A program made the position numbers and the translations under genes. From NCBI RefSeq assembly GCF_026460945.1, contig NZ_JAOVZV010000001.1:248001-312000 (forward strand): a stretch of DNA of 64,000 bases, given 5' to 3'. Positions 15,544 to 23,541 of the stretch are shown here, in pieces. Each line of letters begins with the position of its first letter. Within the stretch, counting starts at the first letter, position 1. This DNA comes from Chryseobacterium luquanense. Lineage in GTDB: Bacteria; Bacteroidota; Bacteroidia; Flavobacteriales; Weeksellaceae. Under the pieces are notes generated by a model, which worked only from the letters and a program-made list of their open reading frames with translations, was not told the origin of the DNA and made no database searches.

Positions 15544-17124
15544 ATGAGCGAACAACACCACGATGTTTACGAGAATATGACAGATAAGCAGAAAAACCGC
15601 ACCATCTGGAGCGTGATTACCGCATCGTCCCTCGGAACCTTGATAGAATGGTATGATTTCTATATTTTCGGAAGTCTGGCAGTCGTTTTGGCGACCAAAT
15701 TCTTCCCCGCAGACAATCCTACTGCAGCATTTTTATCTACGCTGGCGACTTTTGCGGCTGGATTTGTAGTGAGACCTTTTGGAGCCTTGTTTTTCGGAAG
15801 ACTGGGAGATATCATCGGAAGAAAATACACTTTTTTAGTGACATTATTGATCATGGGATTCTCAACCTTCCTGATCGGATGTATTCCAGGATATGAAACG
15901 ATCGGATTTATGGCACCGGTTTTAGTTTTAATTTTAAGACTTTTACAGGGATTGGCTCTAGGTGGAGAATACGGTGGCGCAGCGACTTATGTTGCAGAAT
16001 ATTCACAGCCACACAGAAGAGGTTACTGGACTTCATGGATTCAGACTACCGCTACAGCAGGACTTTTCATTTCACTGATCGTCATTTTAATTACTAAAAA
16101 TACACTCTCTGCAGAAGATTTTGACTCATGGGGATGGAGAGTTCCGTTCTGGATTTCGATTTTAATGGTTGGAGTTTCATATTTTATCAGAAAAAATATG
16201 AAGGAATCGCCGCTTTTTGCTAAGGCTAAAAGTGAAGGGAAAACTTCAAAAAATCCTTTAAAAGAAAGTTTCGGAAATAAATTCAATTTCAAATTTGTCT
16301 TGTTGGCTCTATTCGGAGCTGCGATGGGACAAGGGGTCATCTGGTACACCGGACAGTTTTATGCGATGAGTTTCCTTCAAAAAGTAATGAACATCAATTC
16401 GATGCAGGTTGATTACCTGATGGCGACGGCATTATTGATGGGAACACCTTTCTTCGTATTTTTTGGTTGGCTTTCAGACAAAATTGGCCGAAAAGCAATT
16501 ATGATGACCGGAATGTTGGTTGCAATTTTAGCCTACAGACCAATTTACGACGCGATGTACAAAAGCGTGAATATAGAAGCAAAAACAGTTGCAAGTGAAG
16601 GTATTAAGGAAACGAGAATCGCGGCCATTCACAAAACGATTGCAACAGACAGTTTAGTTACATTCCATAAAGAAACGACTTACACAGACGGAACTTTAAT
16701 TAAAAAAGACAGCATCGTTCACTGGTCAGCCGCCGGTCCTGTGATGAAAGACGGAAAGGCGGAAGAGCCAAAAGTTTCAACATCGATTACGTTGAATGAT
16801 GATACAAGATGGTATTTGGTCTTCCTTGTATTTATTCAGGTGATTTTTGTAACGATGGTTTACGGTCCGATAGCAGCATTTTTGGTTGAAATGTTCCCGG
16901 TGAGAATCCGTTACACCTCGATGTCGTTGCCTTATCATATTGGTAATGGGGTTTTTGGAGGATTGCTTCCCGCAGTAGCTACTTATCTCGTAACTTCCGG
17001 AAAAGATGCAGGACATGCGACGTGGTATCTCGAAGGACTTTGGTATCCGATCGGAGTTGCCGCAGTCTGTTTAGTCATCGGATTGATTTATCTGAAAAAT
17101 AAGAACAACAATATCCACGATTAA
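15544..17124 (+). CDS. MFS transporter, metabolite:H+ symporter (MHS) type
   Basis: A 526-residue 12-TM carrier. The TM1 signature LGTLIEWYDFYIFGSLA, the TM2-3 motif GRLGDIIGRK and GLALGGEYGGAATYVAE are typical of ProP/ShiA/KgtP-like carriers. It is about 80 residues longer than the family norm because the TM9-TM10 loop (about 345-420) is enlarged with charged and Thr-rich sequence. It lies between the porin and a small membrane protein, upstream of the acetate/propionate activation genes, so monocarboxylate uptake is plausible. The substrate is not proven. Confidence 0.9.
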   Translation: MSEQHHDVYENMTDKQKNRTIWSVITASSLGTLIEWYDFYIFGSLAVVLATKFFPADNPTAAFLSTLATFAAGFVVRPFGALFFGRLGDIIGRKYTFLVTLLIMGFSTFLIGCIPGYETIGFMAPVLVLILRLLQGLALGGEYGGAATYVAEYSQPHRRGYWTSWIQTTATAGLFISLIVILITKNTLSAEDFDSWGWRVPFWISILMVGVSYFIRKNMKESPLFAKAKSEGKTSKNPLKESFGNKFNFKFVLLALFGAAMGQGVIWYTGQFYAMSFLQKVMNINSMQVDYLMATALLMGTPFFVFFGWLSDKIGRKAIMMTGMLVAILAYRPIYDAMYKSVNIEAKTVASEGIKETRIAAIHKTIATDSLVTFHKETTYTDGTLIKKDSIVHWSAAGPVMKDGKAEEPKVSTSITLNDDTRWYLVFLVFIQVIFVTMVYGPIAAFLVEMFPVRIRYTSMSLPYHIGNGVFGGLLPAVATYLVTSGKDAGHATWYLEGLWYPIGVAAVCLVIGLIYLKNKNNNIHD

Positions 17125-17168
17125 TAGGGATAATCACTCAAAAATTTATTAATTTTAAATCTACTAAA

Positions 17169-17393
17169 ATGAACGGATTAAAAAAAATATTAGGCATTGT
17201 ATGGATATTAGCCGCCCTGATCGTCGCCTATTTTGGAATAACGGTGATGGGCATCCCTAAAATCACATCAGGAAAACAGGAAGACCTTGTGTTCGGCATC
17301 ATTATACTTTTTGTATTGGTTCCGATTGTCACTGGTGGATTGGCCATCTTTGGATATTATTCATTGACTGGAGAATATTCTGACGAGAAATAA
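17169..17393 (+). CDS. Small two-TM membrane protein
   Basis: 74 residues with two hydrophobic helices at about 7-30 and 42-64 and a short acidic tail. It begins 44 bp after the MFS gene in the same direction and is followed by a strong terminator, so it is the last gene of the porin-transporter unit. It may be an accessory subunit of the transporter. It is not assigned to a characterised family. Confidence 0.75.
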   Translation: MNGLKKILGIVWILAALIVAYFGITVMGIPKITSGKQEDLVFGIIILFVLVPIVTGGLAIFGYYSLTGEYSDEK

Positions 17394-17409
17394 TTTATAA
17401 ATGATAGAT

Positions 17410-17455
17410 GATAATTGATGAATGATTTCGGTTTGTTCATCAATTATCGTTTTTA
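17410..17455 (+). terminator. Intrinsic terminator after the porin-transporter unit
   Basis: A 13-bp stem GATAATTGATGAA/TTCATCAATTATC (17410-17422/17436-17448) is followed by GTTTTT. Confidence 0.65.
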
Positions 17456-17489
17456 ATAAAAGAGTCTATTAAACATTATTTCCCCAACC

Positions 17490-17512
17490 CATCCTTCGAC
17501 AAGCTCGGGATG
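17490..17512. repeat. CATCC-TTCGACAAGCTCG-GGATG palindromic repeat
   Basis: An imperfect hairpin containing CTTCGACAAGCTCGGGATGA. From memory this sequence recurs in many bacterial genomes as a small dispersed palindrome. Only one copy is seen here. Confidence 0.5.
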
Positions 17513-17666
17513 ACATGGTAGTAATTTTAGTTAATTTTAGATAGATGTTTTTCTCTCTTCTAACGTTGGAGAAAAGCAGAATTATTTTAAATTTTTCATT
17601 AAAAATGAAATTTAAAAAAACTTTAAACATCCGTACCAATCAATTATCATTCATCAATAATCACTT

Positions 17667-17861
17667 ATGAAAAAGCGTCACGAGCAAAAACTGATTATTC
17701 TGAGCGTAGGTCTTTTGATTGCGTTCAGCATTCCTATTTCATTGCTCTTCAACAGTGAAAGGGAAGTTTTTGGATATCCGATGATTCTTGTTTATTTCTT
17801 CGCAGTCTGGATGATTTCCATCATTATTTCTTTTGTAATCGTAAAAAAATATGATGAGTAG
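17667..17861 (+). CDS. Small two-TM protein coupled to the symporter-kinase
   Basis: 64 residues with hydrophobic helices at about 9-28 and 38-60 and basic ends. Its last 11 bp overlap the start of the SSF-histidine kinase, so translation is probably coupled. The size and position recall small partner subunits of sodium:solute symporters (DUF485/DUF4212-like), but no sequence match is claimed. It may stabilise the sensor's membrane half. Confidence 0.75.
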   Translation: MKKRHEQKLIILSVGLLIAFSIPISLLFNSEREVFGYPMILVYFFAVWMISIIISFVIVKKYDE

Positions 17862-20547
17862 TTTCGCATTATTTATCGCTGTCCTTATCTACCTCGCACT
17901 TTTGTTCTTAGTTGCTCATTTGGCAGAGAAGAAAAAGAGTAAGATCTGGATCAATAACCCTTACATTTATGCACTGTCGCTTGCTGTGTACTGCACCGCA
18001 TGGACGTATTATGGAAGTATCGGCGTGGCGGCTACCAGCGGACTCAATTATTTACCGATTTACATTGGTCCGATCATGGTAGTTCCGGCCTGGATTTACA
18101 TTAATACTCGGATTGTCCGCATTTCGAGAGTCAATAAAATCAGCAGTTTGGCAGATTTCATTTCATTAAGATATGGAAACAGCCGTAGTTTCAGTGCAAT
18201 CATCACTCTGGTCTGTCTCTTTGCGATTATTCCATACATTGGATTGCAGATCAAAGCAATTTCCGAAACTTTTCATTTGGTGACAGAAACTAAATTTTCT
18301 CAAAATATTTTAACGGACAGCGGAACTTTTGTTGTTATACTAATCGCAGTTTTCTCATCATATTACGGAACAAAGTATGTTGATGCCTCAGAAAAGCGTT
18401 TGGGAATTATTTCTGCCATTGCCCTGGAAAGTTTCCTGAAATTATTCTTTATTATTATTTTGGGATTATTCGTTATCTATTATGCATTCGACGGATTTTC
18501 AGACCTGTATCAAAAAGCCAGCAAATTTCCTGATTTTAAAGCAAAAAATACATTTAACGGAATTGAAGGTGCGATGAACTGGATGGTTCTCTGTATGATT
18601 TCCGGAACAGCAATCTGTATTTTACCTAGACAGTTTCACACCGCAATCGTTGAAAACAGACAGGAAAAGCACATCAAAACTGCAATTTGGTTTTTCCCTC
18701 TTTACCTTTTAATATTCACGATTTTCATCTTCCCGATTGCCTGGGGCGGAAGATTGATTTTCAATGGACAAAACGTCAATCCTGAGTTCTACTCTATTCT
18801 CATTCCGCAACATTTTGACAATACTTTGATTACGGTTTTGGTGTTTTTGGGAGGTTTGAGTTCATGTATTTCAATGATTATTATCTCAGCGATCACTCTG
18901 TCTATTATGCTTTCAAACAATTTAATTATTCCTTATGGTTTACTTGGAAAATTTAAAGCTGAAAATGAAATTCAAAATACAAGAAACATTACGAACATCC
19001 GTAAATTCTCAATTTTCGGGTTGATTATCGTAGCTTTTGCTTTTTATAAATATTTTATTTTAAAAACCTCTTTAGATTCTGTCGGATTGATTTCCTTTGT
19101 AATCATTGCACAATTAGCACCTGCATTTTTTGGAGCAATATTCTGGAGAAGAGGTAGTTATCACGGCGCGGTGGCTGGACTTTTGGCTGGATTAATTATC
19201 TGTTACTTCGGATTGATTATTCCACAATATTATTTTTCTTATAATTCTGAACTGAAAGGAGTTTTAAGAGATTTGTATAATGCTTTTCAGTTTTTTGACA
19301 TTTCTTTTTTAACCCGAATTCCTGAAATTTTCTTTTGGTCGATTTTAGTAAACACTGCCCTATTTACGATACTTTCCGTAAGTATGAAAGGAAATTACCG
19401 TGAAAGAAATTTTGCCGAATTGTATGTTGATATCGATAAATATATTCAAAATCACGAAAACGCCTTCATTTGGCGTGGAACTGCTTATGTTTCTGATATT
19501 CAAAATATTCTGGAACGTTTTTTAGGTAAAAAGAAAACCGAACAGGCAATGCGGATCTTCAATATTAAATACAATATTGATTCGCAAACCGAAACCGCCG
19601 ATTCAAGATTTATTAAATTTTCTGAAAACCTTTTGGCAGGAAGAATCGGGACGGCTTCGGCAAAAATTCTGATTGAAGGGGTAACCAAGGAAGATAAAAT
19701 TTCTTTGAAGGAAGTTTTAAATATTTTGGAAGAATCAAAAGAGAATATCACGCTAAATAAAAAACTGACCGAGAAATCTGAAGAGCTCAAACAGCTTTCC
19801 AACGACCTCAGTGCCGCCAATGAAAATCTCATCGTAAAAGACCGTCAGAAGGATGATTTCCTGGATTCTGTTGCACATGAATTGAGAACACCGATCACAG
19901 CAATCCGTTCGGCTGGAGAAATTTTGGCTGATGACGATGATATTCCTTTAGATATTAAAAAAGAATTTTTAAACAACATCATCACAGAGTCTGACCGTTT
20001 GAGCGAAATTATTAATGATATTCTTTATCTGGACAAGCTTCAACATGGAGAAATTGCTTTAAATATTCAGGAAAATAACATTATCGAAACCTATAAAAAA
20101 GCTTTAAATCCTATCCTACATTTGATTCAGCAGAAATTCATTCATGTCAGCGAAGTTGATTTATTAAAGCATTATCAATTTCAATATGATGAAGCGAGAT
20201 TTATCCAGTTGTTTCAGAATATTTTAGGAAATGCTTTGAAATTCACCGATGAACAGGGAATTATACAGACGAAACTTTCAGAAAAAGACGATAATTTGAT
20301 CATTAAAATTTTCAATACGGGGAAAAATATTCCCGAAGAAGATCTGGAAATGATTTTCGATAAATTTTATCAGTCTAAAAATCAAAACATTATCAAACCT
20401 ACCGGAAGCGGCCTTGGACTGGCAATTTCAAAAAGAATCATCGAAGCCCATAACGGAACCATAAAAGCAGAAAACAGCGGATTGGGTGTGACGTTTACCA
20501 TCACCCTGCCGAAAAACAATATAAAAGACCATGAAGTTGAACCCTAA
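17851..20547 (+). CDS. Sodium:solute symporter-histidine kinase fusion (CrbS/CbrA-like)
   Basis: 898 residues. About 1-510 are a 13-TM sodium:solute symporter domain. A soluble part has a long helical linker (about 630-665), then a HisKA domain with the phosphoacceptor in SVAHELRTPITAIRS near residue 675. The ATPase domain has the N box QNILGNALKF, the G1-type NTGKNIPEED, the F box FDKFYQ and the G2 box GSGLGLAISKRI. Known relatives are Pseudomonas CbrA and Vibrio CrbS, the latter controlling acs. It is followed 12 bp later by a response regulator and then two acyl-CoA synthetases, so acetate or carbon status sensing is likely. Two ATGs (17851, 17854) are possible. Confidence 0.94.
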   Translation: MMSSFALFIAVLIYLALLFLVAHLAEKKKSKIWINNPYIYALSLAVYCTAWTYYGSIGVAATSGLNYLPIYIGPIMVVPAWIYINTRIVRISRVNKISSLADFISLRYGNSRSFSAIITLVCLFAIIPYIGLQIKAISETFHLVTETKFSQNILTDSGTFVVILIAVFSSYYGTKYVDASEKRLGIISAIALESFLKLFFIIILGLFVIYYAFDGFSDLYQKASKFPDFKAKNTFNGIEGAMNWMVLCMISGTAICILPRQFHTAIVENRQEKHIKTAIWFFPLYLLIFTIFIFPIAWGGRLIFNGQNVNPEFYSILIPQHFDNTLITVLVFLGGLSSCISMIIISAITLSIMLSNNLIIPYGLLGKFKAENEIQNTRNITNIRKFSIFGLIIVAFAFYKYFILKTSLDSVGLISFVIIAQLAPAFFGAIFWRRGSYHGAVAGLLAGLIICYFGLIIPQYYFSYNSELKGVLRDLYNAFQFFDISFLTRIPEIFFWSILVNTALFTILSVSMKGNYRERNFAELYVDIDKYIQNHENAFIWRGTAYVSDIQNILERFLGKKKTEQAMRIFNIKYNIDSQTETADSRFIKFSENLLAGRIGTASAKILIEGVTKEDKISLKEVLNILEESKENITLNKKLTEKSEELKQLSNDLSAANENLIVKDRQKDDFLDSVAHELRTPITAIRSAGEILADDDDIPLDIKKEFLNNIITESDRLSEIINDILYLDKLQHGEIALNIQENNIIETYKKALNPILHLIQQKFIHVSEVDLLKHYQFQYDEARFIQLFQNILGNALKFTDEQGIIQTKLSEKDDNLIIKIFNTGKNIPEEDLEMIFDKFYQSKNQNIIKPTGSGLGLAISKRIIEAHNGTIKAENSGLGVTFTITLPKNNIKDHEVEP

Positions 20548-20559
20548 CGAAGTACAAAA

Positions 20560-20925
20560 ATGAAAAAGATCTTAATCGCCGACGACGAACACAAAATATT
20601 AATGTCTCTGGAATACAGTTTCCGGAAAATTGGGTACGAAGTTTTTATCGCCAGAGACGGAACAGAGGTTTTGGAGTTTTTAAAAACCATTGTTCCAGAT
20701 GTGATTTTACTCGACATTATGATGCCCAATCTTGATGGCTACAGCACTCTGGAAGAAATTAAAAAGAATGAAAATTTAAACAATACAAAAGTTCTGTTCC
20801 TCAGTGCCAAAAACAATCCAAAAGATATTGAAAAAGGCCTGGAAATGGGAGCTGACGCGTACGTAACAAAACCGTACTCGATTAAAAAACTGATTTCTCA
20901 GATTGAGGAATTGCTTACTGCTTAA
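20560..20925 (+). CDS. Receiver-only response regulator
   Basis: 121 residues, a single CheY-like receiver. The acidic pair is Asp8/Asp9, the phosphoacceptor is Asp52 in LLDIMMPNLDG, and the conserved Lys is in VTKPYS. It has no DNA-binding or enzymatic output domain, unlike Vibrio CrbR or Pseudomonas CbrB. It lies 12 bp after the kinase and is surely its partner. Output must come through protein-protein contact, a phosphorelay or another regulator. Confidence 0.93.
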   Translation: MKKILIADDEHKILMSLEYSFRKIGYEVFIARDGTEVLEFLKTIVPDVILLDIMMPNLDGYSTLEEIKKNENLNNTKVLFLSAKNNPKDIEKGLEMGADAYVTKPYSIKKLISQIEELLTA

Positions 20926-20998
20926 ACACGAATATCATAAATAAAATTGCGCAAATGATTTAGTGCAATTCGTGAAAAAATTCGTGCAATTCGTGTTT
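20924..20998. repeat. 75-bp element bounded by AAACACGAAT/ATTCGTGTTT
   Basis: Inverted 10-bp ends (20924-20933 and 20989-20998) flank two direct copies of GTGCAATTCGTG (20963-20974, 20984-20995). The left end overlaps the response regulator stop codon. Confidence 0.6.
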
Positions 20999-21013
20999 TA
21001 AAAACAACAAATT

Positions 21014-22903
21014 ATGAACACAGATAATTTATTTAAACAAAGCATAGAAAACAGAGAGCAGTTCTGGAAAGAACAGGCTCAGGAAATTTCGTGGTTTGAA
21101 TTTCCAAATCAGATTATTTCCAAGGACGGAAATGATTACACCCAATGGTTTGCGGACGGAAAACTCAACATGTCTTATCTCTGCATCGACAAACATATTG
21201 AAGACGGTTTTGGAGAAGAAACAGCGATTATCTACGATTCTCCCGTTACCAATCAGAAATTAAAATACACCTTTAATCAGGCTAAAAAAGAAATTTCAAA
21301 ATTAGCTGGCGGATTGGTTTCTTTAGGCTTAAAAAAAGGCGATACCGCAGTCATTTATATGCCGATGATTCCTCAGACGCTTTTTGCGATGTTGGCCTGT
21401 GCAAGAATCGGCGTGATTCACAATGTGGTTTTCGGAGGTTTTGCACCGCACGAACTGGTCGTTAGAATCGATGACTGCAAACCAAAAGCGTTGATTACTG
21501 CCACCGCGGGAATTGAAATTGCCAAAAGAATTCCCTATTTGCCATTGGTTGAAAAAGCAATAGAACTGGCGCAGGATAAAGTCGAAAACATCATTGTTTT
21601 TAACAGAAGATTAATCAACAATCAGGATGAAATGTTTGAAGGCATCATTGATTATGAAGAATTGGTTTCAAAATCAGAGCCTGCAGATTGTGTTTCTGTA
21701 GAATCGAATCATCCGCTTTATTTATTATACACTTCGGGAACTACCGGAAAACCAAAAGGCATCACAAGAGATACCGGTGGTTACGCAACTGCTTTGAAAT
21801 TTTCAATGAAATATATTTATGGAATTGAACAGGGTGAAACATTTTGGGCGGCTTCCGATTTTGGTTGGGCTGTCGGACACAGTTACAGCGTTTACGGACC
21901 TTTAATCAACAGAAACACCACGATTATTTTCGAAGGAAAACCAATTATGACTCCTGACGCAGGAACTTTTTGGAGATTAATTTCAGAATATAAAGTTTCC
22001 GCAATGTTCACGGCTCCTACAGCTATCAGGGCGATTAAAAAAGAAGATCCGAATGGTGAATTAGTGAAGAAATATGATTTAAGCCATTTCAAAAAACAGT
22101 TTTTGGCAGGCGAAAGATGCGATGTTGCAACTTTGGATTGGTTTGAAAAGCACATCGGTGTTCCCGCCATAGACCATTGGTGGCAGACAGAATCCGGCTC
22201 GCCGATGTTAGGCTTACTCACTTTTGATAATAAATATAAAATTAAAAGAGCTTCCGCGGGAAAACCGATTCCAGGATACAATATTAAAATTTTTGATGAA
22301 AATGGATATGAATTGGATGAGCATAAAGAAGGATATTTAGTTATCAAACTGCCGCTTCCGCCCGGTGCAATGCTGGGAATTTGGAATGATTACGAGCGTT
22401 TTAAGAAAAGTTATTTATCTCAGTACAACGGTTATTATTTTTCAGGAGACGGTGCCATTAAAGATGAAGACGGCTATATTTTCATCACAGGAAGAGTGGA
22501 CGATGTCATCAACGTTGCAGGCCACCGACTTTCAACTTCTGAAATGGAAGAAATTGTTTCCTCGCATCCAGATGTCGCGGAATGCGCCGTAGTGGGAATT
22601 GATGATGATTTGCGTGGACAGGTTCCTTTTGCAACAGTTGTTTTAAAAAACGGTTCCGAAATTTCTGAAGAGGATGTTGAAAAAGAAATCATTAAAAATG
22701 TAAGAGAAAAAATCGGAGCAGTTGCGTTTCTCAAGTCTGTAATGATCATAAAAAGACTTCCAAAAACCCGTTCAGGAAAAATTTTAAGAAAACTGATCAG
22801 AACCATTATTGACGGTAAAGAATTTCAGATTCCGTCGACGATTGATGATGAAATGATTATTGAGGAATTAAAGGAGAAGATTCTGCAATACAGAAATTCA
22901 TAA
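21014..22903 (+). CDS. Propionyl-CoA/acetyl-CoA synthetase (PrpE/ACSS3-like)
   Basis: A 629-residue adenylate-forming enzyme that activates a short-chain acid to acyl-CoA through an acyl-AMP. Motifs are the P-loop YTSGTTGKPKG near 240, WWQTESGSP near 390, GRVDDVINVAGHRLS near 495, and the acetylatable lysine in PKTRSGKILRK near 585. The segment GGFAPHELVVRIDDCKPKA and ESG in place of the ETG of Acs point to the propionate-type branch. It lies between the CrbS-like sensor and a GNAT. Substrate choice is inferred. Confidence 0.9.
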   Translation: MNTDNLFKQSIENREQFWKEQAQEISWFEFPNQIISKDGNDYTQWFADGKLNMSYLCIDKHIEDGFGEETAIIYDSPVTNQKLKYTFNQAKKEISKLAGGLVSLGLKKGDTAVIYMPMIPQTLFAMLACARIGVIHNVVFGGFAPHELVVRIDDCKPKALITATAGIEIAKRIPYLPLVEKAIELAQDKVENIIVFNRRLINNQDEMFEGIIDYEELVSKSEPADCVSVESNHPLYLLYTSGTTGKPKGITRDTGGYATALKFSMKYIYGIEQGETFWAASDFGWAVGHSYSVYGPLINRNTTIIFEGKPIMTPDAGTFWRLISEYKVSAMFTAPTAIRAIKKEDPNGELVKKYDLSHFKKQFLAGERCDVATLDWFEKHIGVPAIDHWWQTESGSPMLGLLTFDNKYKIKRASAGKPIPGYNIKIFDENGYELDEHKEGYLVIKLPLPPGAMLGIWNDYERFKKSYLSQYNGYYFSGDGAIKDEDGYIFITGRVDDVINVAGHRLSTSEMEEIVSSHPDVAECAVVGIDDDLRGQVPFATVVLKNGSEISEEDVEKEIIKNVREKIGAVAFLKSVMIIKRLPKTRSGKILRKLIRTIIDGKEFQIPSTIDDEMIIEELKEKILQYRNS

Positions 22904-22914
22904 AATTAAGTGTG

Positions 22915-23385
22915 ATGACAGAAATTATCAAAGCAAATTCCGATGAAGACAAGATTTTAACTGAGATTACAAAAAGATCAAAAGCTTACTGGGGATATTC
23001 CGATAAACAAATTGATGAGTGGTCAGATTTGCTAACCATCACTTCAGAATATATCCAAAGCAATGAAGTTTATAAATTAGTTATCAACCAATCCGCTGTT
23101 GCTTATTATTCTTATTTCGAAATTGAAAATAACAGCGTGAGGCTGGATAATCTTTTTGTTTCACCAGAAAATATTGGTAAAGGATTTGGTAAAATATTAA
23201 TGAATGATTTCATCTTAAAAATAAAACAGAGCAAAAAATCAGGAATAATTCTTGACGCCGACCCAAATGCAAAGAAATTTTATGAAAGCTTTGGGTTTAC
23301 AAAAATTGGACAAATAGAAACATCAATAAAGGATAGATTGTTACCAATTATGGAATTTCAATTAGATAAAATTGTTGACAGTTAA
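22915..23385 (+). CDS. GNAT family N-acetyltransferase
   Basis: 156 residues. The acetyl-CoA loop appears as VSPENIGKGFGKILMNDF near 83-100, and the C-terminal motif KKFYESFGFTKIGQ near 120 is typical of GNATs. The ATG at 22915 is chosen over an in-frame GTG at 22912. It lies 11 bp after the propionyl-CoA-synthetase-like gene and before acs. Acyl-CoA synthetases are often inactivated by lysine acetylation (Pat, AcuA), so a regulatory role is possible, but its N-terminal sequence is that of generic small-molecule GNATs. Confidence 0.88.
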   Translation: MTEIIKANSDEDKILTEITKRSKAYWGYSDKQIDEWSDLLTITSEYIQSNEVYKLVINQSAVAYYSYFEIENNSVRLDNLFVSPENIGKGFGKILMNDFILKIKQSKKSGIILDADPNAKKFYESFGFTKIGQIETSIKDRLLPIMEFQLDKIVDS

Positions 23386-23453
23386 ATAAAGAAAATACAG
23401 TCTTGTATATTGAAACGGCTCTGTGAGACTTAAAGAAGCATTAATTTAAAAAA

Positions 23454-23478
23454 ACTCTGTGACCTTCGTGTTCAAATT
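23454..23478. repeat. Fragment related to the 8740-8930 element
   Basis: ACTCTGTGACCTTCGTGTTC resembles CTTTGTGACTTTTG at 8891-8904. No inverted partner is clear; it is probably a degenerate remnant in the gap before acs. Confidence 0.3.
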
Positions 23479-23541
23479 AAAACTCTACAAAACAATTTAA
23501 ATAAAAAATTAAAATAATAAATAATTCTAAAAAGAAAAAGT

